DNA of 12,170 bases from JBLHLB01 sp047618505 (GTDB taxonomy: Bacteria > Planctomycetota > UBA1135 > GCA-002686595): the NCBI GenBank assembly GCA_047618505.1, contig JBLHLB010000088.1:1-12170 (forward strand), given 5' to 3'. Below the pieces are notes generated by a model. It did not search any database. It worked only from the letters and a program-made list of their open reading frames with translations, and was not told the DNA's origin. A program made the translations under genes and the position numbers. Of this stretch, positions 1-5,366 are shown piece after piece. Within the stretch, counting starts at the first letter, position 1; each line of letters opens with the position of its first letter.

Positions 1-17
1 ATCTTCGGGTGGGAGTG

Positions 18-35
18 CAGCCAGGGAACTGGCTG
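18..35. other. Perfect hairpin with GGAA tetraloop
   Basis: CAGCCAG (18-24) is exactly complementary to CTGGCTG (29-35) and they enclose GGAA, a GNRA-type tetraloop when read on the plus strand. No T-run follows on either strand, so it is not a canonical intrinsic terminator. A structured RNA element or the end of an upstream transcript are both possible. Confidence 0.45.
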
Positions 36-171
36 AATCTCCAATCGGCCTCTCCGGAAAGCCGGGAGCGCCCCTTGCTTACCTAATCTCGGCTCCTCAG
101 TTCATTCCCAGCCCTGGGGAGGCGCTGTCGGGGCGGCCAGAAGCCTTGGGTTTAGCCGGCCAGCGAGGAAG

Positions 172-333
172 ACCTGTGCGAATCAGGCTCAGTCCCCGGA
201 GACATAGAGATTGAGACTGGCAGGGTCCCGCTTGTCTGGCATGGCGTGTGAGGTAACGTGGCGTGAGTCCGGGACACTTTGCTTCTCCGGGCCTCCCTGA
301 GAGTCCCTCGATCGTCACTGGCGATCCACAGGT
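172..333. ncRNA. Candidate structured RNA (nested helices), unidentified
   Basis: Four nested helices can be drawn: ACCTGTG 172-178 with CACAGGT 327-333 (7 bp); CAGT 190-193 with ACTG 317-320; CCCGGAGA 195-202 with TCTCCGGG 284-291 (8 bp); GTCCCG 225-230 with CGGGAC 270-275 (6 bp). The overall shape is a long interrupted hairpin, formally reminiscent of 6S-like RNAs, but no family signature is recognised and all pairs are Watson-Crick, so the strand cannot be decided. In GC-rich DNA such pairing can arise by chance. The fold was drawn by eye. Confidence 0.2.
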
Positions 334-375
334 GACCGCCGCCCTCACACCAGTCAACAGACCAAGCCTCCCCCC

Positions 376-885
376 ATGATCCCGCGCAGCGTCTCACGTT
401 CGAGGCAATCCGTCAGCAGGTTAGGTCTCCTACGGAGCCTTCTCTTGGTCCTGTGCCTATTGCCCGTGTCGAGTTGCGGCCTACTCGGATCCCGGACTGT
501 CTCCTACGACTCCAAGACCCTGTCTTCTGGCGTCGTCCTGCGCGACCTCGTGGTCCCGGACAAGGGTCTCAAGGCCAGGCTGGGTGACCGCGTGGCCATC
601 GAGTACGAGCTATTTCTCCGCGGGGAAAGCGGAAGATGGGAGAGCATCGACTCCACCTGGGACCGCGGCCGCCCCGCACGCTTCGAGCTAGGCGGTGGCG
701 AAGTTCCCGCCGGCCTGGAGGAGGGCCTGCGGGGAATGCGACTCTTTGGGCAGCGCCGTATCGTCGTGCCACCGGCCCAGGGCTTCGGCGACGTGGGACA
801 GGCACCCCTGATCCCCCCTGGCGCTACCCTGCGCTTCGAGGTGGAACTGATGGAACTGGAGAAATTGGCCGTTCCCGCGAACTGA
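376..885 (+). CDS. FKBP-type peptidyl-prolyl cis-trans isomerase, predicted lipoprotein
   Basis: The 169-residue product starts with a basic, then hydrophobic signal segment ending in the lipobox-like VSSC (Cys34), so it is probably lipidated and faces the periplasm. Residues about 52-162 form one FKBP domain: SGVVLRDLVV, GDRVAIEYELFL, RGRPARFELGGGEV, GLEEGLRGM, RRIVVPP, IPPGATLRFEVELMEL. FKBPs catalyse cis-trans isomerisation of prolyl bonds and often act as envelope chaperones. Against FKBP12, several pocket residues differ: Phe36 is Ile91, Ile56 is Pro111, Trp59 is Leu114 and Tyr82 is Phe137, while Asp37 (Asp92) and Phe46 (Phe103) are kept, so activity may be reduced. The ATG follows six C residues and has no Shine-Dalgarno sequence. 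It is the first gene of the probable operon. Family assignment is firm; enzymatic activity is uncertain. Confidence 0.88.
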   Translation: MIPRSVSRSRQSVSRLGLLRSLLLVLCLLPVSSCGLLGSRTVSYDSKTLSSGVVLRDLVVPDKGLKARLGDRVAIEYELFLRGESGRWESIDSTWDRGRPARFELGGGEVPAGLEEGLRGMRLFGQRRIVVPPAQGFGDVGQAPLIPPGATLRFEVELMELEKLAVPAN

Positions 886-917
886 TCCGCCTCGTAGGCC
901 GCTGCGCCCTTCCCCCC

Positions 918-1244
918 ATGTCCACCCCAGAGCAACCGAACCGACGCAACCGGCGCGGAGATCGAGGAAAGCAGCCCCCCCCGGCCGACTCCTCGGTGGA
1001 CCTGCATGGCCTGCGCCCAGAGGATGCGCAGCGAAGACTCGAACGCGAACTGCACTCGGCGCGGGTCAGGGGCCACAGCACGCTCCTGGTTATCACCGGT
1101 CGCGGACTCGGTAATGAGCGCCTGGAACCGGTCCTTCGCCAACGAATCTCGGTTTGGCTACGGGGGCCAGAGGGGCGTGCCAGGGGAGTAAAAGACGTAG
1201 TCGTCGAAGCCAAGGGTGGCGCCCTGCGCGTTCGCCTCGGATGA
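918..1244 (+). CDS. Smr (MutS2 C-terminal-like) domain protein
   Basis: The predicted 108-residue protein has a short basic, proline-containing N-terminal tail (residues 1-25) and then a compact Smr domain that fills the rest. Visible hallmarks are VDLHG (27-31), the helix following it, LLVITGRG (56-63) and the C-terminal GGALRVRLG. Smr domains bind or cleave nucleic acids; stand-alone members such as SmrB act on mRNA at collided ribosomes, with the DLH motif implicated. The second motif here is TGRG instead of HGxG, a variant also seen in other bacterial stand-alone Smr proteins. I chose the ATG at 918 because the frame upstream of it (open back to 636) lies inside the FKBP gene and encodes Arg/Pro-rich shadow sequence. 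The start has no Shine-Dalgarno sequence and follows six C residues. The substrate is unknown. Confidence 0.85.
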   Translation: MSTPEQPNRRNRRGDRGKQPPPADSSVDLHGLRPEDAQRRLERELHSARVRGHSTLLVITGRGLGNERLEPVLRQRISVWLRGPEGRARGVKDVVVEAKGGALRVRLG

Positions 1245-1251
1245 TGCGCCC

Positions 1252-1848
1252 ATGAATCGGCAGAACTCAGCCCCAGTCCACTTCCACGCCTATCGGTCCG
1301 GCACAGCCTTCCTGTGCCTAGTCTTTCTCCTGTGCCTGGGGTCCTGTCGTTCCACGCCCCCCGGGGAGCGGCTCAGCCAGCTCTACGAACAGCGCGAGAA
1401 CGAAGTCGCCGAAGAGCGTGGCCCTGTCACCAAGAAGGTCGAGGCCCGCGCCCAGGAAGCTCTCGCGATCGTGCAGTCCGGGGTGCTCACAAGTTCGAAC
1501 GAGCACCTGACCGCCGCCCTTTTGCTGTATGACTCCAGAGCCCTGGAGAACGTCATGTTGGCCCGCGACTTGGCCCTGCACGCGGTCGAGCTCGGCGATG
1601 CCCGAGGCCTCGCAGTCGCGGCGGAAGCGGAAGACATCGAACTCATGATCCGTGGTGCGAACCAACGCTACGGAACACAATACGTCTACGACTCGATTAC
1701 CAGACTCTGGATGCTGTATCCGGTGAACCCAAACACTAGTGATTCGGAACGCGCGGCTATGGGCATCGCACCCTTGAACGAGGCCCTACGTCGAGTGGCT
1801 CTTCTTAACCTTAACGCGCAGCAAGCAGTGCCCGAGCCCAAGCGCTGA
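1252..1848 (+). CDS. Predicted lipoprotein resembling DUF6624 proteins
   Basis: The 198-residue product has an N-terminal hydrophobic segment (about 18-31) ending in LGSC, giving a likely lipidated Cys32 and an envelope location. The mature part is mostly helical and charged. Residues about 85-185 follow a pattern I associate with DUF6624 proteins: a segment with LARDLALHAVELG, an EDIELMIRG stretch, the signature QRYGTQ (138-143), then RAAMGIAPL (167-175). No enzymatic motif is visible and the function is unknown. The ATG at 1252 is preferred over the in-frame ATG at 1216, which lies inside the Smr gene and would put a non-signal extension ahead of the hydrophobic segment. It begins 7 bases after the Smr stop and ends 2 bases before the regulator, so it is part of the same transcription unit. 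The DUF6624 assignment is from memory of the motif pattern. Confidence 0.75.
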   Translation: MNRQNSAPVHFHAYRSGTAFLCLVFLLCLGSCRSTPPGERLSQLYEQRENEVAEERGPVTKKVEARAQEALAIVQSGVLTSSNEHLTAALLLYDSRALENVMLARDLALHAVELGDARGLAVAAEAEDIELMIRGANQRYGTQYVYDSITRLWMLYPVNPNTSDSERAAMGIAPLNEALRRVALLNLNAQQAVPEPKR

Positions 1849-1850
1849 TC

Positions 1851-2783
1851 ATGAGAGGCTTGACGGGAACGACACGGCTCCTGAAAGCACTCGGTGACGA
1901 GACGCGCATGCGTATGCTGAATCTCCTTTCAGAGGAAGAGCTATCGGGCACGGACCTGATGGAGATCCTCAACATGGGGCAGAGTCGGATCTCTACGCAT
2001 CTCGCCCTCTTGAAAGAAGTTGGACTGGTACAGGACCGACGTGCAGGTCGACGAAGTTTCTATTCCCTCGCTGGCGGCGAAGCCATAAGCCTGTGGGAAG
2101 AGGTACAGAAGGAGAACGTCACAGCGCCAGAGTTCGCTGGTGACCGCGCCGGACTCGAAGCCCTGCGCGTGCGCCGCAAGCAGGACTCCCGTGCCTACTT
2201 CGACCGCGTTGCCGCGAGCTTCGGCGATCAACTTCTACCGGGCCGCACCTGGGAAGGGCTGGCACGGGCAATCCTGCAATTAGCTCCGAAGGCACGCTAC
2301 GCAGATCTTGGGGTCGGCGATGGACTCTTGACCCTGATGCTTGCAGAGATCGGTGAACAGGTCACCGCCATCGACTTATCGAAGGAGATGCTCTCGCAAC
2401 TCAGCGCCCGCGCACGGGCCAAGGGCATCACGAATCTACGCACGGTCGAAGGGGACATCGAAGACCTTCCCCTGCCGGACGCCAGCCACGATGTGGTCGT
2501 TGCCTCCCAGGCCCTGCACCACGCCAATTCCCCGGTACGCTGCCTCCGGGAAGCACATCGCATCCTTGTTCCCGGCGGACTCCTACTTGTCATCGATCTC
2601 CTGGCACACACGGAGGAATGGGTACGCGAGAAGCTCCAGCACTCGATCCTTGGTTTCAGCGAAGTGGAGCTGAAGGAGCTATTGGTCGATTCTGGTTTCC
2701 AAACCCCCGACGTTTTCCGTGCAGCTCGCGATCCCCAACCGCCGCACTTCATGACCCTTGTCGCAACGGCCCGCAAGGCCTAG
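1851..2783 (+). CDS. ArsR-family HTH regulator fused to a SAM-dependent methyltransferase
   Basis: This 310-residue fusion has an ArsR-type winged helix at about 5-75 (LLKALGDETRMRMLNLL; recognition helix around SRISTHLALLKEVGLV; wing DRRAGRRSFYSL), a linker helix, and a class I methyltransferase at about 115-310. The SAM site shows motif I ADLGVGDG (151-158), an acidic residue after beta 2 (VTAID, Asp175), GDIEDLPLPD and HHANSP. The C-terminus contains HTEEWVREKL and LGFSEVELKELL, typical of this fusion family. The usual metal-binding Cys motif of ArsR/SmtB helix 3 is absent and the whole protein has one cysteine (Cys231), so thiol-based metal or arsenite sensing is unlikely. A SAM- or SAH-responsive regulator, as described for SahR-type proteins, is a reasonable guess. 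It could autoregulate the operon. Whether the methyltransferase is catalytic or only a ligand sensor cannot be told here. Confidence 0.88.
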   Translation: MRGLTGTTRLLKALGDETRMRMLNLLSEEELSGTDLMEILNMGQSRISTHLALLKEVGLVQDRRAGRRSFYSLAGGEAISLWEEVQKENVTAPEFAGDRAGLEALRVRRKQDSRAYFDRVAASFGDQLLPGRTWEGLARAILQLAPKARYADLGVGDGLLTLMLAEIGEQVTAIDLSKEMLSQLSARARAKGITNLRTVEGDIEDLPLPDASHDVVVASQALHHANSPVRCLREAHRILVPGGLLLVIDLLAHTEEWVREKLQHSILGFSEVELKELLVDSGFQTPDVFRAARDPQPPHFMTLVATARKA

Positions 2784-2787
2784 TCCA

Positions 2788-3444
2788 ATGCTGCAGCGAG
2801 TTCTCGAGCCCGAAATCATGGACACGGAGGAGGACGTCCTCGAGTACGAGTCCATGGATCACCGCGAGGCGAACAACGCCTTCGTCGATCGCCTCATGAC
2901 CCTGGGACCGGCCGGTCGCATGCTGGACATCGGCACCGGCCCGGGACACATTCCGATCCTCGTTTGCGAACGGGATAGCAATGCGCGTGTTGTGGCCATC
3001 GACCTCGCGGATCGCATGCTAGAGGCGGCGCGGCGCAATGTCGCGGCCTCGCCCTTCGGCGACCGGATCGAACTCGTCAAGGCTGATGCCAAGGGCCTCG
3101 ACTTCCCGGATGACTCCTTCGACGTCGTCTTCAGCAACACGATTCTGCACCACGTCCCCACACCCCTCGCACTGCTCTCGGAGGCTAGGCGCGTGCTTCG
3201 TCCTGGTGGTGTGCTCCTGATCCGCGATCTGATGCGACCTGAGACACGTGAGCACTTGGAGCAGCTCGTGAAGTTGCACGCCGATGGAGCGACCCCCTAC
3301 CAACGGGAGCTCTTGGGATTGAGCCTGAACGCCGCCCTTCGCCCAGAGGAACTGCGCAGAGAAGCGCAGGCCGCCGGATTAAGCGACGCGGAGGTGACAA
3401 TCGATTCCGATCGCCACCTCTCGCTTCAACTAGCCGCCCATTGA
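2788..3444 (+). CDS. Class I SAM-dependent methyltransferase
   Basis: The 218-residue protein is a compact Rossmann-type methyltransferase. Motif I is MLDIGTGPGH (45-54), the acidic ribose-binding position is in VVAIDLADRML (Asp72), motif III region ADAKGLDFPDDSFDVV follows, and RVLRPGGVLLIRDL (about 135-148) is the post-motif strand. The N-terminal RVLEPEIMDTEEDVLEYESM and the C-terminal GATPYQRELLG segment match a family of short bacterial methyltransferases with no assigned substrate that I recall. It begins 4 bases after the ArsR-methyltransferase fusion, so the two are probably coexpressed and may act on the same metabolite or one may report on the other's SAM use. ATG 2788 is chosen over TTG 2758, which overlaps the previous gene; a weak AAGG lies about 10 bases upstream. 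It has one cysteine, so it is not an ArsM-type arsenite methyltransferase. Confidence 0.88.
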   Translation: MLQRVLEPEIMDTEEDVLEYESMDHREANNAFVDRLMTLGPAGRMLDIGTGPGHIPILVCERDSNARVVAIDLADRMLEAARRNVAASPFGDRIELVKADAKGLDFPDDSFDVVFSNTILHHVPTPLALLSEARRVLRPGGVLLIRDLMRPETREHLEQLVKLHADGATPYQRELLGLSLNAALRPEELRREAQAAGLSDAEVTIDSDRHLSLQLAAH

Positions 3445-3462
3445 TTGGACCTGTTCTAAGTT

Positions 3463-3493
3463 GGCGACGGGGGCTTCTGTTGAGCCCCGTGCC
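3463..3493. terminator. Hairpin between convergent genes, possible bidirectional terminator
   Basis: In the 60-base gap between convergent genes, ACGGGGGCT (3467-3475) pairs with AGCCCCGT (3483-3490) with one bulged G, and GGC 3463-3465 can pair with GCC 3491-3493. The loop is 7 bases. Position and symmetry suit a two-way terminator, but there is no T-run on either side, so intrinsic termination is uncertain. Confidence 0.4.
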
Positions 3494-3504
3494 CATTCCA
3501 CCCG

Positions 3505-4020
3505 TCAGTTAACTGGCGCCATGTCAGCGCTCCCCGCGCCTCCCTCTTTGATTTCTTCGGAGTGGTCGTGATCGCCGAAGCTTGAACCATCCTCGAGGGC
3601 TTCCTCACCCTCCATCGAGCAGCATTCGTCGTCACTATCAGCGTGCTCGTGCTCGTGCTCGGTCTCATGGGGATACCCAACCATCTGGGGCACCTCGGGA
3701 TCGTAGAAGAGCACCCCGATACCAAGGTCGAAGGGACCAATCCCAACACTCGCCCCGGCAACTCCGACCTCTAGGCGAAACAGCTTCCAAATAGTGACTT
3801 CCACAAGCTGATCAAAGTCCAGGGAGACGTTGGCCCGCAGAACTTCCGACGTATCGCGAAAACCCAGGGCAGCGTGGCCGCGCACGATCCCCGTGCCGAC
3901 GATGCGAGGCGGACTGTTGTAGGAGCGGATATGACAGCCGGGACCAAGGGTCAGGGATAGGCCCAGAGCTGCGACTGAGAGGGCCAACCGCGAACGGAGG
4001 GACCGGGAGAGAGTTACCAT
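3505..4020 (-). CDS. Exported protein with His/Asp/Glu-rich C-terminal tail
   Basis: With the ATG at 4020 the product has 171 residues. Residues about 3-28 form a signal segment (RSLRSRLALSVAALGLS) followed by LGPGC; Cys29 could be lipidated, but Pro at -2 breaks the usual lipobox. A beta-type middle part (about 38-112) has alternating hydrophobic residues and the phrase VGIGPFDLGIGVLFYDP, suggesting strands. The last 55 residues are acidic with HETEHEHEHADSDDECC, then DHDH, a likely metal-binding or otherwise disordered tail. In-frame alternatives are ATG 4044 and TTG 4113; I prefer 4020 because it places the basic residues directly before the hydrophobic segment, and it is preceded by five C residues like two other starts here. 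It is convergent with the methyltransferase and divergent from the phospholipase. I do not recognise the family. Confidence 0.65.
   Translation of the reverse strand: MVTLSRSLRSRLALSVAALGLSLTLGPGCHIRSYNSPPRIVGTGIVRGHAALGFRDTSEVLRANVSLDFDQLVEVTIWKLFRLEVGVAGASVGIGPFDLGIGVLFYDPEVPQMVGYPHETEHEHEHADSDDECCSMEGEEALEDGSSFGDHDHSEEIKEGGAGSADMAPVN
3643..3660. repeat. Three tandem GTGCTC hexamers
   Basis: GTGCTC is repeated three times exactly at 3643-3660. On the minus strand it encodes the Glu-His run in the tail of the exported protein, so the number of His-Glu pairs could vary by slippage in steps of two residues without a frameshift. Confidence 0.7.
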
Positions 4021-4106
4021 GGGGGTCACGTGTTGCGAAGTCATTGGAATCGATGGAGTCTTCGGGGGTTCGCGCGTCCTACGCAGGTTGCCCTTCGTCG
4101 TTTCCA

Positions 4107-4121
4107 GATTCAACGATTCAA
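4107..4121. repeat. Two GATTCAA direct repeats in the divergent intergenic region
   Basis: GATTCAA occurs at 4107-4113 and 4115-4121, separated by one base, in the spacer between the minus-strand exported protein and the phospholipase. An 8-base period is shorter than one helical turn, so a single-face dimeric operator is not obvious. It could be a regulatory site or chance; no convincing -35/-10 pair was found next to it. Confidence 0.25.
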
Positions 4122-4154
4122 GACCAGGCCATGCTCGTCAGTCAGCGCTGAAGA

Positions 4155-5366
4155 ATGCACTCTGTAGTCATGAAACCCGAGCCCGAGGCAAGGAACAGCC
4201 ACGCGCAAGACCCGGCCGCGGATGAACTTGCCCTAGTGATGAGCGGCGGTGGAGCCCGGGCTGCCTACCAGGTCGGCTTCCTGCGCTGCCTTGCCCGCCT
4301 GCATCCGGAATTGTCCCTGCCGATCCTCACGGGGACATCAGCCGGCGCCATTAATGCCGCCTTCCTGGCTTCGCATGCAGGTGATTTCGGAGAACGCGTG
4401 GAAGCCCTGGCGGAGCTGTGGTCACAGCTCGAAGCGGACCAGGTCTTCTCGGTTGGACCCTTGGGGCTCTTCACACAGGTCATGCGCTGGGGTGGGAGCC
4501 TGCTCTCCGGTGGCCTCATGCCCTTGGAAATGCGCGGGCTGGTGGAGACACAACCGCTGCGTGAGATGATTTCCAGGGCCCTCAATTGCGGGGCGAATGG
4601 TATCGCTCCGGGGATCGCTCGGAACCTTGAACAGGGAGACCTGAAGGCCGTCGCCCTGACGGCAGCCAACTACACCTCGGGCCAATCCATCACTTGGGTC
4701 CAAGGTCGGCGCATCGTGAACTGGGAGCGAGTTCATCGCATCGGACGTGAGGATCAACTCGGTGTGGAACACGTCATGGCCTCCTCGGCACTGCCGCTTT
4801 TCTTCCCCGCGATCTGGCTCGACGGAGCGTTCTACGGCGACGGTGGAATGCGTCAAACAGCGCCACTCTCGCCTGCTATCCACTTGGGTGCGAAACGCAT
4901 CTTGGCGATCTCCACTCGCCACTCGCCAACCAAGAAAGTCGCCGGTAGCACACCGCCGGAAGCACAGATCAGCGGATACCCCCCGCCGGCACGAGTGGCG
5001 GGCATGATCCTCAACGCGCTCTTCCTGGACCAGCTCGACAGTGATGCACTCAGGCTTGAACGTATCAACCGTTTACTCCGAGAGTTACCGGACGAGAAGC
5101 GTGACGGGCTACGACCGCTCAAGCTCCTGGTGATGCGACCCTCGCGCGACCTCGGGGTCATGGCGAATGAGTTTGAACCGCGCCTACCGCGCACCTTCCG
5201 ATGGTTGACACGCGGGCTGGGAACGAAGAAGACGCGGGGCAATGACTTCCTCAGTCTGGTGATGTTCCAGGGAGACTACCTACGCCGTCTGATCGCTCTC
5301 GGGGAAGAGGACGCGGAGGCGCAGCGTGCGGACATCGAAGCGTTCCTAGGGGAACCGATCGATTAG
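4155..5366 (+). CDS. Patatin-like phospholipase family protein
   Basis: The 403-residue protein is a patatin-type Ser/Asp-dyad lipid acyl hydrolase. The oxyanion-hole glycine loop is MSGGGARAAYQVG (29-41), the nucleophile elbow GTSAG (60-64) puts the catalytic Ser at 62, and the partner Asp is in GDGGM (Asp229), preceded by the usual ASSALPLFFP stretch. The C-terminal half (about 245-403) is longer than the minimal patatin domain and may form an extra lid or binding region. No signal peptide is evident, so a cytoplasmic or peripheral membrane location is likely; relatives cleave acyl chains from phospholipids or act in lipid turnover, and some are effectors. ATG 4155 or ATG 4170 could be the start; neither has a good Shine-Dalgarno sequence. 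Its stop codon interleaves with that of the convergent kinase gene. Substrate is not predictable. Confidence 0.9.
   Translation: MHSVVMKPEPEARNSHAQDPAADELALVMSGGGARAAYQVGFLRCLARLHPELSLPILTGTSAGAINAAFLASHAGDFGERVEALAELWSQLEADQVFSVGPLGLFTQVMRWGGSLLSGGLMPLEMRGLVETQPLREMISRALNCGANGIAPGIARNLEQGDLKAVALTAANYTSGQSITWVQGRRIVNWERVHRIGREDQLGVEHVMASSALPLFFPAIWLDGAFYGDGGMRQTAPLSPAIHLGAKRILAISTRHSPTKKVAGSTPPEAQISGYPPPARVAGMILNALFLDQLDSDALRLERINRLLRELPDEKRDGLRPLKLLVMRPSRDLGVMANEFEPRLPRTFRWLTRGLGTKKTRGNDFLSLVMFQGDYLRRLIALGEEDAEAQRADIEAFLGEPID

Larger units (their letters stand above)
1..375. other. Non-coding stretch with possible RNA secondary structure
   Basis: No convincing gene lies here. The open frames present on the minus strand have no recognisable domain, no ribosome-binding site and a shadow-like composition. 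The stretch does hold complementary segments: a perfect 7-bp hairpin closed by a GGAA tetraloop at 18-35, a bulged CCGG hairpin at 50-68, an AGCGCC/GGCGCT pair (67-72 with 121-126), and a nested set within 172-333. I looked for tRNA, tmRNA, RNase P RNA and SRP RNA hallmarks on both strands and recognised none. It could be the end of an upstream transcription unit, a leader for the FKBP-like gene, or an unrecognised small RNA. Confidence 0.5.
376..3444 (+). other. Probable five-gene operon
   Basis: Five same-strand genes follow one another with gaps of only 32, 7, 2 and 4 bases, with no space for internal promoters or terminators. Order: FKBP-like lipoprotein, Smr protein, DUF6624-like lipoprotein, ArsR-methyltransferase fusion, methyltransferase. 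The spacing predicts cotranscription and translational coupling from the third gene onwards. The two distal genes are both SAM methyltransferases and are likely functionally linked; the link to the three proximal genes is only positional. Confidence 0.7.

Noticed and set aside
160..200. RNase P RNA start, because GAGGAAGACC resembles GAGGAAAGTCC
   Set aside because: The match is imperfect and the other conserved blocks of RNase P RNA (for example ACAGAAA) are absent; tmRNA and SRP signatures were also not found.
97..397. Open frames on the minus strand before the FKBP gene
   Set aside because: Two overlapping frames code for Arg/Ser/Gly-rich sequence without domain, signal or ribosome-binding site, and one runs over the start of the FKBP gene; they look like GC-driven shadows.
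636..917. N-terminal extension of the Smr protein from an upstream ATG
   Set aside because: The extra 94 residues overlap the FKBP gene in another frame and are low-complexity Arg/Pro/Gly sequence unlike any Smr protein N-terminus.
504..1213. Long minus-strand frames antisense to the FKBP and Smr genes
   Set aside because: They are antisense to clearly recognisable domains and encode Arg/Pro/Ser-rich sequence typical of reverse-frame reading of GC-rich genes.
2758..2787. TTG start for the second methyltransferase
   Set aside because: It overlaps the end of the ArsR-methyltransferase gene, while ATG 2788 gives the expected N-terminus for this family.
1851..3444. Arsenic resistance module (ArsR plus ArsM)
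   Set aside because: The ArsR domain lacks the metal-binding Cys motif, each methyltransferase has only one cysteine, whereas ArsM needs several, and no ars transporter or reductase is present.
4021..4113. N-terminal extension of the His-rich exported protein (TTG 4113 or ATG 4044)
   Set aside because: The extension adds polar residues ahead of the signal segment and would move the hydrophobic stretch away from the N-terminus; ATG 4044 remains possible.
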